A stretch of 32,780 bases of DNA from assembly GCF_001435195.1 (NCBI RefSeq), contig NZ_AZFQ01000012.1, positions 1 to 32,780 on the forward strand, written 5' to 3'. Positions 10,205 to 17,643 of this stretch are shown in pieces. Under the pieces are notes generated by a model. That model worked only from the letters and a program-made list of their open reading frames with translations, was not told the DNA's origin and ran no database searches. The position numbers and the translations under genes were made by a program. Every line of letters begins with the position of its first letter. Within the stretch, counting starts at the first letter, position 1. Origin of the DNA: Liquorilactobacillus satsumensis DSM 16230 = JCM 12392 (GTDB taxonomy: Bacteria; Bacillota; Bacilli; Lactobacillales; Lactobacillaceae).

Positions 10205-10218
10205 CGAACATACTTTCG
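10205..10218 (-). promoter_or_regulatory. LexA/DinR SOS box in the uvrB promoter
   Basis: The minus-strand 14-mer CGAAAGTATGTTCG matches the Bacillota LexA (DinR) consensus CGAACRNRYGTTYG at 13 of 14 positions, the exception being the fifth base. It is followed directly by AT-rich -10-like sequence (TATGTTAGAATAAT), so bound LexA would cover the promoter. UvrB is a classical SOS target, which supports the call. Confidence 0.75.
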
Positions 10219-10235
10219 CACGCTTTTAAATTCAG

Positions 10236-11669
10236 TTATTCGGAATACTGTTCGATCATTTGAGTCCGCAGTTCTTTAAGTTGCCGCGTCCAATAGACAT
10301 CGTAAATATCTGGGTTTTTCAAACGCAGACATGCTGCTGGCAATGTCGCCAGTTTTGCTTGCGAAGTTCTTTGAATCTCCATCGTTTCTGGTTCCTGATA
10401 GACTAACTTTCCTTTAGCAAAAACTTGCACCCGCAGTGGTTTCAACTGCAACCCGCGCAGCTTCTTTTTTTGATATGTTTTATTTGGATCCGCATTGAAA
10501 AGTTGGCTGTTATGCCGCATTTTTTCTCCATCCAATGTTAAAAGATCACCACGCGCTTGCCCATCATCATCATAAAGCCGGTAAAGATTTTTAAACCCTG
10601 GAATAGTAGTTTTCTCAACTGTGTTGCTGAGCTTGATCTTGGGAATAATCTCACCATTTTCTTGAGTAGCTACCAACTTGTACACTCCGCTCAAAACTGG
10701 ATCAGAAGAAGCGGTAATTAACTTTTCTCCTACCCCAAAACTGTCGATCGAAGCGCCTTCTTCAAGCACGTTTTGAATTACATCTTCGTCAAGTGCATTT
10801 GAAACCGTGATTGTTGCATCCTTAAATCCGGCATCATCGAGCATGCGTCTAGCTTGCTTTGTCAGATACGTAATATCACCAGAATCAATCCGAATTCCAA
10901 GATTACTTTGAATACCTTCTTCTTTTAACTGTTTAAAAACTTCTAATGCATTCAAAACGCCGGAGTGCAAAACATCATAAGTATCAACCAGTAAAAGACA
11001 ATTATGCGGATAGATCTTTTTCCATGCCATAAAAGCCTCTTTTTCAGAAGAAAACGATTGAATCCAGCTATGTGCCATTGTCCCAAGCGGTTTTAACCCA
11101 AAGAGTTTTGCACTCAACACATTTGCTGTTCCAGAGCAGCCGCCGATCACAGCTGCCCGCGCACCATAAGTTGCCGCATCCGCTCCCTGAGCGCGGCGTG
11201 AACCGAATTCCATCACGGAACGTCCACGTGCTACCATACAAATTCTGCGTGCCTTTGTAGCAATCAAAGACTCGTGGTTAACAATATTCAAGAGCATTGT
11301 TTCTAACAGTTGGACCTGAACCAGCGGTCCCCTGACTGTAATCAAAGGTTCATTTGGAAAAACTGGAGTTCCTTCTTCAACGGACCACACATCACACTCA
11401 AATTTAAAAGTCCGCAAATATTCCAAAAAATTAGGCGAAAAGATCTCGAGTTTTTTAAGATAATCAAGGTCAGACTCACTAAAATGCAATTCATTCAGAT
11501 ACTGGATTACTTGTGCAAGTCCAGCATAAATTACCAAGCCACCCTTATCAGGAATTTTACGAAAATAAAGATCGAAGTAACCTCTTTTTTGGGGAGCTTC
11601 TTCAAAAAAACCATTAGCCATCGTTAACTCGTACAAGTCTAACAAAAGCGTTAAGTTACGTGATTTCAT
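10236..11669 (-). CDS. pncB: Nicotinate phosphoribosyltransferase
   Basis: This enzyme joins nicotinate and phosphoribosyl pyrophosphate, with ATP hydrolysis, to form nicotinate mononucleotide, the entry step of niacin salvage to NAD. The N-terminus LLDLYELTMANGFFE is typical. Conserved blocks are GSRRAQGADAATYGARA, GGCSGTANVLSAKLFG and the PRPP-binding region GIRIDSGDITYL. The start is the ATG at 11669 (MKSRNLTLLLD, 477 aa), six bases after GGAGG. A longer frame from 11717 lacks a ribosome site and would run through the promoter region. It lies directly after its likely repressor gene niaR and has an inverted-repeat operator at its own promoter. Confidence 0.96.
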   Translation of the reverse strand: MKSRNLTLLLDLYELTMANGFFEEAPQKRGYFDLYFRKIPDKGGLVIYAGLAQVIQYLNELHFSESDLDYLKKLEIFSPNFLEYLRTFKFECDVWSVEEGTPVFPNEPLITVRGPLVQVQLLETMLLNIVNHESLIATKARRICMVARGRSVMEFGSRRAQGADAATYGARAAVIGGCSGTANVLSAKLFGLKPLGTMAHSWIQSFSSEKEAFMAWKKIYPHNCLLLVDTYDVLHSGVLNALEVFKQLKEEGIQSNLGIRIDSGDITYLTKQARRMLDDAGFKDATITVSNALDEDVIQNVLEEGASIDSFGVGEKLITASSDPVLSGVYKLVATQENGEIIPKIKLSNTVEKTTIPGFKNLYRLYDDDGQARGDLLTLDGEKMRHNSQLFNADPNKTYQKKKLRGLQLKPLRVQVFAKGKLVYQEPETMEIQRTSQAKLATLPAACLRLKNPDIYDVYWTRQLKELRTQMIEQYSE

Positions 11670-11704
11670 CTGTTTCCTCCAACTCTGTCTTACAGGCCGG
11701 TAGG

Positions 11705-11718
11705 GATGTAAAGACATC
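11705..11718 (-). promoter_or_regulatory. Inverted repeat, probable NiaR operator of pncB
   Basis: The sequence GATGTAAAGACATC is a 5-4-5 perfect inverted repeat (GATGT/ACATC) that extends outwards to TAG/CTA. It lies 12 bases downstream of the pncB -10 box, at or just after the transcription start. The gene next door encodes a NiaR-type repressor, whose known targets are niacin salvage and uptake genes. The assignment is by context; I did not compare it with a motif model. Confidence 0.6.
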
Positions 11719-11730
11719 TAATACCTTTAA

Positions 11731-11757
11731 ATTATACCTATCTACCGCAGCAGTCAA
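11731..11757 (-). promoter_or_regulatory. pncB promoter
   Basis: The minus strand carries TTGACT (11757-11752) and a perfect TATAAT (11736-11731) with a 15-base spacer, somewhat short. It lies in the 90-bp gap between niaR and pncB, so pncB can be transcribed apart from niaR. Confidence 0.6.
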
Positions 11758-11759
11758 GC

Positions 11760-12275
11760 TTACTCCTTATAAAGCAACCCCAAGCTTCCTAAATTGCGTT
11801 TTATTTCGTCAAATTTTTTTTCGCTCTCACAGGCAATGTTATGCAGGTGAATTCCATTTGTAAGACTAGAGAGCAATTTATGCTTGCCATGCACAGCGCG
11901 GCTCATGAAGTCATTGATATCAGCTTCAGTCGCAATTCCCAGTGTCCCCACTAACTGACCATAAACATTGTGATCCACCGTAACATCTAAAACTTCACCG
12001 CCTGCTTTTACAATTGTTTCAAGTTCCAAACGCGTTTGCTTAAAGTCATGCTGGCAGACAAGTATGCCATGGAAAGAAGCACTTTTCGTTTTAAATTTAT
12101 AGCCGTTCACAGTAGCAATGATTTTTTCTCCCTGTGCACGCATTAACGCAATGTCGCCCACAATCGTTTGCCGACTAACCTGGTACTTGCGCGCCAACTC
12201 GCTTGCGCTCACAACCTCATTATTCAACAAGTCATCTTTGAGCGCGGCTCTACGCTCTACATTATTTCTTTTCAT
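11760..12275 (-). CDS. niaR: NiaR-type niacin-responsive repressor (HTH + 3H domain)
   Basis: NiaR (YrxA) represses NAD biosynthesis or niacin salvage and uptake genes when nicotinate is abundant. The 171-residue protein begins with a winged helix-turn-helix of the HTH_11 type (about 5-60, ELARKYQVSRQTIVGDI). The 3H domain follows, with its histidine motifs visible as CQHD, DHNVYGQL and GIHLHNI; these bind metal and ligand in homologues. The start is ATG with GAGGTGGT six bases upstream. The gene is directly upstream of pncB, the expected target, and an inverted repeat sits at the pncB promoter. Family assignment is strong; the ligand is inferred. Confidence 0.93.
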   Translation of the reverse strand: MKRNNVERRAALKDDLLNNEVVSASELARKYQVSRQTIVGDIALMRAQGEKIIATVNGYKFKTKSASFHGILVCQHDFKQTRLELETIVKAGGEVLDVTVDHNVYGQLVGTLGIATEADINDFMSRAVHGKHKLLSSLTNGIHLHNIACESEKKFDEIKRNLGSLGLLYKE

Positions 12276-12440
12276 CTTGTCACCACCTCGCCTGAACTTG
12301 CATTAAAAAACCCAAATAGCAATTATGATAATTTATCGACAACCTACTCATTTTTGGTAAATGCAAAACTAGTCTAACCTTGACATGTGCATTAAGCGAC
12401 CCCTTGCAGACATAAGCACCGCATAATATTAGAGAGGACT

Positions 12441-12487
12441 AGGGGCTGTGACAAAAGTTAAATTTTGGCACAGCCCCTCTTTTTTCC
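12441..12487 (+). terminator. Terminator hairpin of repeat copy C
   Basis: A 16-bp stem AGGGGCTGTGACAAAA / TTTTGGCACAGCCCCT (12441-12456 with 12463-12478, one mismatch) has a six-base loop. It is followed on the plus strand by CTTTTTT. On the minus strand there is no T run after the stem, so as a classical intrinsic terminator it points rightward, opposite to all nearby genes. It could still slow minus-strand transcripts from pgm. Confidence 0.6.
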
Positions 12488-12610
12488 GTATAAACGTGTT
12501 CCATAAGTCAAAATTCTCCGTCTAACCTCGAATTACTCATAGCAAGGTACTCGCTATGTTCGTAATTTCGAGTTAGCACTCAAATTTTCCCGACTTATGT
12601 CACACTCTCT
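12441..12610. repeat. Intergenic palindromic repeat, copy C
   Basis: This complete 170-bp unit has the hairpin module (12441-12478), a T-rich link, and the long imperfect palindrome at 12496-12605. At the apex CATAGC pairs with GCTATG around a short loop. It is followed without a gap by copy D. Confidence 0.9.
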
Positions 12611-12742
12611 CTTTTATTCCGGATAAACGTGTTCCATAAGTCAAAATTCTCCGTCTAACCTCGAATTACTCATAGCAAAGTACTCGCTATGTTCGTAATT
12701 TCGAGTTAGCACTCAAATTTTCCCGACCTATGTCACACTCTC
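12611..12742. repeat. Intergenic palindromic repeat, copy D (tandem, lacks hairpin)
   Basis: This second unit starts at CTTTTATTCCGGATAAACG and has the full palindrome (12629-12738) but no GGGGCTGTG hairpin. Its palindrome differs from copy C at only a couple of positions (AAAG for AAGG, CGACCTA for CGACTTA). Its T-rich link resembles copy E rather than copy C. The CD pair therefore looks like a recent recombination product. Confidence 0.88.
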
Positions 12743-12807
12743 AGTCCCACTGCTTGAATTCCCACATTTCACTGCAGGTACTCACACAGCCAAACATGCA
12801 GTCTTCG

Positions 12808-14535
12808 TTATTTTTTGGCAAAGGCCAGAATCTCGTCTGCAAATTGTTCCCTTTTGGCCAATGCTTCGGCCTGCGTTTGTGCTTCAGTTGCAATATAGAA
12901 CTTAATTTTTGGTTCTGTCCCGGAAGGACGAACCGCCAGCCATGAACCATCTGTCAGAATATACTTCAAAACGTTGGCTTGAGGCAGCTCAATCTTGGTC
13001 ACCGTACCTTCTGCGGTCTTCTTTTCAGAATTCGAGAAGTCTTCCATTGCAGCCACAGAAACACCTGCAAATGCTTTAGGTGCAGCTTTTCTAAACTTAG
13101 CCATCAAAGTATTAATCTCTGTGGCACCTTCGACGCCATCAAAAGTTAACGCAATCGTCTTTTCTGCAAAGAAACCATACTTGTTGAAAAGCTCCTGCAA
13201 CCCATCATACAGATTTTGTCCCTTGCTCTTGTAGTAAGCAGCAACCTCTGCCAGCATAACAAGTGATTGAATCGCATCTTTATCGCGGACAAACGGTCGA
13301 ATAAGGTATCCGTAGCTCTCCTCAAAACCAAACATAAAGGTATGTGCTTTTGTTTGTTCATAGTCTTTAATTTGTTCAGCAATAAATTTGAACCCTGTTA
13401 ACACATTAATCATTTTCACATTGTAATTTTTGGCAATTGCAGTCGCAAATTCGCTTGAAACAATCGATTTTACAGCTACCGCATTCGCAGGCAATGTTCC
13501 TGCTGCTTGGTGAGCAGTCAGAATATAATTTAACATCACCGCAGCAATCTGATTACCTGTCATTAATTGATATGCACCAGAAGGCTGCCGCACTGCAGCT
13601 CCCAAGCGGTCAGCATCTGGATCAACAGCAATCAGCAGATCGGCATCTTCTTTTTTACCATGTTCAATTGCTAGATTAAAAGCAGCTGGGTCTTCCGGAT
13701 TGGGCTTAGTAACTGTCGAAAATTCTGGATCGGGAGTAGCTTGTTCCTTGACCATCGTAAAGTTGGTAAATCCTGCTTGCTTTAAAGCTCTTTCACCCAA
13801 AACTGCTCCAGTGCCATGCAGCGGCGAGAAGATCAGCTTCAGTGTTTTGCCTTCTTTTGCAACAAGGTCCCTGTTAATCGTAACTTGGTCAACCTCAGCT
13901 AAATAGGCTTGATCGACTTCATCACCAATGATCTTCATTAATCCCGTAGCCTGCAGGTCGTTTTCGTCTGCTACTTTAATATTGAACAAATCATTTGCCT
14001 GCCGTACAAATTTAGTAATCAAATCAGATTCTTTAGGGGGCATCTGACCGCCATCTTCACCATAAATTTTATAGCCATTATATTGTTTAGGATTGTGACT
14101 TGCCGTAATCATAATACCTGCATATGTTTTTAGATGACGCACAGTAAATGAAAGTTCAGGTGTTGGACGCAAACTTTCAAAAACAAAACTTGGAATTCCA
14201 TGTGCCCCCAAAACACGGGCAGCCTCATGCGCAAATTCCTGGGAATGATGTCTTGAATCAAAACTGATTGCCACACCACGTTTTTTTAGCTTCTCATCTA
14301 AAGTATCCATGAATAAAGCCAGTCCCTCAGTAGCTTGTCTGACTGTATAAATGTTCATCCGATTAATTCCGGCTCCGAGGACTCCACGCATCCCCGCTGT
14401 TCCAAATTCAAGAGGTGCATAAAAAGCATCTTCTTGCGCTTCTTGATCATTTTTAATCTTTTCAAGTTCGCCGCGCAACTGCTGATTGAGGCCAGCAAAA
14501 TTTGTCCATGCGGTATAATTTTCTTTCCAGCTCAC
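12808..14535 (-). CDS. pgcA: Alpha-phosphoglucomutase (phosphohexomutase family)
   Basis: This enzyme interconverts glucose-1-phosphate and glucose-6-phosphate, linking glycolysis with UDP-glucose and cell-envelope sugar synthesis. The 575-residue protein has the four-domain phosphohexomutase layout. The catalytic phosphoserine loop is TASHNPKQYNG (about 142-152), the metal loop DPDADR (about 300), the sugar-binding GFEESYGY (about 400), and the phosphate-binding RPSGTEPKIKFY near the C-terminus. The start is GTG with GGAG seven bases upstream; the overlapping out-of-frame ATG hits a stop at once. It is a single-gene unit with its own promoter. Phosphomannomutase is an alternative, but the length and motifs favour the PgcA/PgmB-type glucomutase. 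Confidence 0.94.
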   Translation of the reverse strand: MSWKENYTAWTNFAGLNQQLRGELEKIKNDQEAQEDAFYAPLEFGTAGMRGVLGAGINRMNIYTVRQATEGLALFMDTLDEKLKKRGVAISFDSRHHSQEFAHEAARVLGAHGIPSFVFESLRPTPELSFTVRHLKTYAGIMITASHNPKQYNGYKIYGEDGGQMPPKESDLITKFVRQANDLFNIKVADENDLQATGLMKIIGDEVDQAYLAEVDQVTINRDLVAKEGKTLKLIFSPLHGTGAVLGERALKQAGFTNFTMVKEQATPDPEFSTVTKPNPEDPAAFNLAIEHGKKEDADLLIAVDPDADRLGAAVRQPSGAYQLMTGNQIAAVMLNYILTAHQAAGTLPANAVAVKSIVSSEFATAIAKNYNVKMINVLTGFKFIAEQIKDYEQTKAHTFMFGFEESYGYLIRPFVRDKDAIQSLVMLAEVAAYYKSKGQNLYDGLQELFNKYGFFAEKTIALTFDGVEGATEINTLMAKFRKAAPKAFAGVSVAAMEDFSNSEKKTAEGTVTKIELPQANVLKYILTDGSWLAVRPSGTEPKIKFYIATEAQTQAEALAKREQFADEILAFAKK

Positions 14536-14566
14536 ATAATCACTCCTAAATTATTCTACTGATAGT

Positions 14567-14594
14567 ATACTATAAATAAACCGCTTTTATACAA
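14567..14594 (-). promoter_or_regulatory. pgm promoter
   Basis: Minus-strand TTGTAT (14594-14589) and TAGTAT (14572-14567) are 16 bases apart, about 35 bases before the GTG start. An overlapping TATACT gives a second possible -10. Confidence 0.5.
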
Positions 14595-14660
14595 AAAAGA
14601 GAAATTCTTTACCAGTTAAGTAAAAAAATTGGAATCCTGCATTTGATTTCAGATCCATTC

Positions 14661-14713
14661 AAAAAGCCCTCATTCAAGTACCTGTTTTTTAACAGTTCTT
14701 AAACAAGAGCTTT
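14661..14713 (-). terminator. Intrinsic terminator of the trxB operon
   Basis: A long stem is formed by AAAGCTCTTGTTTAAG (minus strand) and CTTGAATGAGGGCTTT, with every position pairing when G-U is allowed. An inner CTGTT/AACAG stem sits on top, and TTTTT follows. It begins 26 bp after the trxB stop and closes the pspC-to-trxB gene group. Confidence 0.85.
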
Positions 14714-14738
14714 ATTAAAGTATTTCTTGATCTGCTAA

Positions 14739-15677
14739 TTATCGCTGGACATCTTTAACGGTTTCAAGGTAATTGTAGGCTTCTTGCCCTGCGATACTGC
14801 CATCACCAACTGCAGTTGCAATTTGGCGTAAATCTTTTTTGCGGACATCACCAACTGCAAAAATTCCGGGAACTTTCGTTTCCATTTTTTCATTGGTAAT
14901 GATCCAGCCTTCGTCATCTGTGATTCCTAAGTGACTGACGGTCTCAGTCATGGGCAACAGACCAATGTAGATAAAGACGCCCGAAACCGGGAGCAGTTTA
15001 TCCTCACCTGTCTTCTTGTTATGCGTCTTCACACCGGTGACTTTCTGTCCGTCACCTTCAATCTGAGTGACAATCGTATCCCACGTAAAGTCAATCTTAG
15101 GATTATCAAAAGCACGTTCTTGCAAAATCTGCTGTGCGCGTAACTGATCACGTCGGTGAATTACATTAACTTCTTTAACCATCTGTGTCAGATAAGAGCC
15201 TTCCTCAATTGCAGAATCCCCACCTCCGACAACTGCCACATCACGATCACGGAAAAAAGCACCGTCACAGACAGCACAGTAGGAAACACCACGTCCACTA
15301 TAATCTTCTTCACCCGGGATACCGAGTTTCTTATATTGTGAACCCGTGGCAATAATCAAGGCATGTGTTTCAAACTCAGCACTGTCTGTTTTTACCGTTT
15401 TAATCCCTGTAGGTGAGACCGTAACACTTTCGACGGTTCCATAAGCGTACTCTGCTTCGAACTGAGTGGCACTTTCGTACATTTCTTTTGCAAGATCCGG
15501 TCCAAGAATGGACTTAAATCCAGGATAATTTTCAACCTCAGCCGTATTGTTCATCTGTCCACCGTAGACGCCACGATCAAGCAACAGCACTGACAAATTT
15601 GCACGTGAAGCATACAAAGCCGCCGTCATTCCTCCTGGACCAGCTCCGATGATAATCACATCATATTTTTTTACCAA
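14739..15677 (-). CDS. trxB: Thioredoxin reductase
   Basis: TrxB uses NADPH and FAD to reduce thioredoxin and keep cytoplasmic thiols reduced. The 312-residue protein shows the FAD-binding GAGPGGMTAALYA (about 12-24), the redox-active CAVC pair in YCAVCDGAFFRD (about 135), the NADPH-binding GGGDSAIEEG, and the C-terminal FAD motif FAVGDVR. The start is TTG, with AAGGGTGA six bases upstream. It follows gpsA by about 80 bp and has its own -10 box with a perfect 17-bp palindrome against it, so expression is probably regulated separately from the operon. A strong terminator follows. Confidence 0.96.
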   Translation of the reverse strand: MVKKYDVIIIGAGPGGMTAALYASRANLSVLLLDRGVYGGQMNNTAEVENYPGFKSILGPDLAKEMYESATQFEAEYAYGTVESVTVSPTGIKTVKTDSAEFETHALIIATGSQYKKLGIPGEEDYSGRGVSYCAVCDGAFFRDRDVAVVGGGDSAIEEGSYLTQMVKEVNVIHRRDQLRAQQILQERAFDNPKIDFTWDTIVTQIEGDGQKVTGVKTHNKKTGEDKLLPVSGVFIYIGLLPMTETVSHLGITDDEGWIITNEKMETKVPGIFAVGDVRKKDLRQIATAVGDGSIAGQEAYNYLETVKDVQR

Positions 15678-15731
15678 ATTAAGTCACCCTTCCTTCTCTT
15701 CCTCAATGTCTTTCATTCAGGACTCCGTCAC

Positions 15732-15754
15732 ATTATAGCTTACAAATTGTAAGC
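15732..15754 (-). promoter_or_regulatory. trxB promoter -10 with 17-bp palindromic operator
   Basis: GCTTACAAATTGTAAGC (15738-15754) is a perfect 8-1-8 inverted repeat. On the minus strand it is followed at once by a perfect TATAAT (15737-15732), so the palindrome fills the spacer just upstream of the -10. No T run follows, so it is not an intrinsic terminator for gpsA. Its shape is that of a repressor site; which regulator binds cannot be told from sequence. Confidence 0.6.
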
Positions 15755-15757
15755 ATG

Positions 15758-16780
15758 CTAGTAATTTGTTTCTTCTTCCGAGCGGCCTTCACGTTTCATC
15801 AAATCTGCAATCGCTGCTTTAATTTCTTTCCCCTGATAAAGAACTTCATAAATTGCCTCAGTAATTGGCATCTCAATCTGCTTTTGCTGCGCTAATTCGT
15901 AGGCAGCCTTAGTGGTATTGATGCCCTCAATCACCATTCCCATATTTGCAACTATATCCGCTAATTTTTGTCCGCGACCTAATTGGTCACCAGCACGCCA
16001 GTTTCGTGAATGCACACTGGTACATGTCACTATTAGGTCACCCACTCCGGTTAATCCAATAAAAGTCATCGGATCAGCACCAAGTGCCACCCCTAGACGT
16101 GCAATTTCAGCTAGCCCGCGTGTCATTAAAGCAGCTTTTGCATCATCACCATAGCCTAAACCATGTAATGCCCCCGCACCTAAGGCAATAATATTTTTAA
16201 AAGCTGCACCTAATTCAACACCGATGATATCGCTATTTGTATACACGCGGAAATATTCATTCATAAAAATTTTCTGCACACACTGCGCGGCTTTCTTATC
16301 TTTTGCTGCCGCAGTAATTAAGGTTAAATCATGCCGTGCAACTTCTTCAGCGTGACTGGGACCTGAAAGTGCCACAATTCCAGCACGATTCTCACTGGGA
16401 ATTTCTTCTGCAAGAATCTCGGAAATCCGTTTATGTGTCTTCAATTCCAATCCTTTACTGGCATGCACAATCACCGGGTGTGCCCCAGCTTTAAGCAAGG
16501 TTGCAACCTGCTGTGCCATTGCTCTAATCGCCTTGGTAGGAATTGCGAATAAGATCACATCTGCTCCTGCAAGCGCCCTTGCTAAAGAAGTGGTCGCTTC
16601 TAAACGTGGATCGTATTTCAGCTTGGGAAGATAGTGCTCATTTGTATGTAAATTATTTAATTCCTCTACTTGTTCTTGCCTGCGCGACCAAATGCAGACC
16701 TGCTTACCATTTAAAATTAAAATATTGGCAAGTACACTTCCCCAAGATCCGGCACCGATCACTGCAATTTTTTCACACAA
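15758..16780 (-). CDS. gpsA: Glycerol-3-phosphate dehydrogenase [NAD(P)+]
   Basis: GpsA reduces dihydroxyacetone phosphate to sn-glycerol-3-phosphate, the backbone for membrane lipids. The nucleotide-binding motif is [12 protein letters not shown] near the N-terminus. The catalytic lysine is in [13 protein letters not shown], followed by the substrate loop [21 protein letters not shown] prefer the TTG at 16780 ([14 protein letters not shown], 340 aa) because AGGAG lies eight bases upstream; a GTG at 16789 is too close to that site. The gene starts 11 bp after lgt, so the two are probably co-transcribed, fitting their shared role in envelope lipid and lipoprotein synthesis. The palindrome of the trxB promoter begins right after its stop. 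Confidence 0.95.
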   Translation of the reverse strand: MCEKIAVIGAGSWGSVLANILILNGKQVCIWSRRQEQVEELNNLHTNEHYLPKLKYDPRLEATTSLARALAGADVILFAIPTKAIRAMAQQVATLLKAGAHPVIVHASKGLELKTHKRISEILAEEIPSENRAGIVALSGPSHAEEVARHDLTLITAAAKDKKAAQCVQKIFMNEYFRVYTNSDIIGVELGAAFKNIIALGAGALHGLGYGDDAKAALMTRGLAEIARLGVALGADPMTFIGLTGVGDLIVTCTSVHSRNWRAGDQLGRGQKLADIVANMGMVIEGINTTKAAYELAQQKQIEMPITEAIYEVLYQGKEIKAAIADLMKREGRSEEETNY

Positions 16781-16791
16781 AACAACCACTC

Positions 16792-17628
16792 CTATTTTTC
16801 AAATACATCTTTTGTTCCATCAAGATACCACGGATCAAGCGGCCTCCAGTAGCGCCGTAAAAGCAACCACACAATTGCCCCACCAAAAAGAATAACGGAT
16901 AACCACTGTGAAACACGCAATGAACCAAGCATCAAACTATCGGTCCGCATTCCTTCAACAAAGAAACGACCAAAGGAATACCAAATTACATAGCCAAAGA
17001 AAACTTCGCCGCGTTTAAAAAGGCCTTTCCGATGGCGCAGTCCAAGCAGCACCACAAAACCTGCAAGATCCCATGCTGATTCATACAGGAAGGTTGGTTG
17101 ATAATATGTACCCTTAATATTCATCTGTCGAATAATAAACTCTGGTAAATGTAATTCTTGCAAAAAGCTAAGTGTCGTTTTAACTCCATGTGCTTCTTGA
17201 TTCATAAAATTACCCCAGCGTCCAATTCCTTGCGCCATAATTACCGTAGGGGCAATCACATCCAATAATAACCAAACCGGAATCTGCCTTTGCCGGCAAA
17301 AAAAGATAATTACTATAATTGCACCGATCAAAGCACCATAGATCGCGATGCCACCATCCCAGATACGATAAACTTCATTAAGGTGCTGAGAATAATAGCT
17401 CCATTGAAAAATCACATAGTAGATGCGGGCAGAAATAATTGAAAAAGGCATGGCCCACAGCAGTAAATCATAGACAGTATCTTCGCTGATGCCGCGCCGT
17501 TTTCCCTCACGAACTGCTAAAATCACCGCCAAAACAACTGCACTGGCAATGATGATTCCATACCAGTGCACTTCAAGCGGCCCCACCGAAAACGCCACGG
17601 GATTAAGGGCGCCAAATAGATAATTCAC
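16792..17628 (-). CDS. lgt: Prolipoprotein diacylglyceryl transferase
   Basis: Lgt transfers diacylglycerol from phosphatidylglycerol to the lipobox cysteine of preprolipoproteins, the first step of lipoprotein maturation in the membrane. The 278-residue protein has about seven hydrophobic segments and the signature [13 protein letters not shown] at about residue 135. It also has the N-terminal HWYGI motif and the C-terminal [14 protein letters not shown] block with conserved R and E. The start is GTG, with AAGGATG a little far upstream, so the start is slightly uncertain. It lies 15 bp after hprK and directly before gpsA, the common lactobacillus order. Confidence 0.96.
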   Translation of the reverse strand: MNYLFGALNPVAFSVGPLEVHWYGIIIASAVVLAVILAVREGKRRGISEDTVYDLLLWAMPFSIISARIYYVIFQWSYYSQHLNEVYRIWDGGIAIYGALIGAIIVIIFFCRQRQIPVWLLLDVIAPTVIMAQGIGRWGNFMNQEAHGVKTTLSFLQELHLPEFIIRQMNIKGTYYQPTFLYESAWDLAGFVVLLGLRHRKGLFKRGEVFFGYVIWYSFGRFFVEGMRTDSLMLGSLRVSQWLSVILFGGAIVWLLLRRYWRPLDPWYLDGTKDVFEK

Positions 17629-17643
17629 TTAATAAACACATCC

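Larger units (their letters stand above)
12276..12807. other. 532-bp gene-free stretch between niaR and pgm
   Basis: The first 165 bases upstream of niaR hold its ribosome site and presumably its promoter. I see no clear -35/-10 pair, only an 11-bp palindrome GATAATTTATC at 12327-12337. The middle is filled by two tandem repeat copies (12441-12742), the first with a terminator hairpin. The last 65 bases are the 3' trailer of pgm. No gene was found. Confidence 0.75.
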
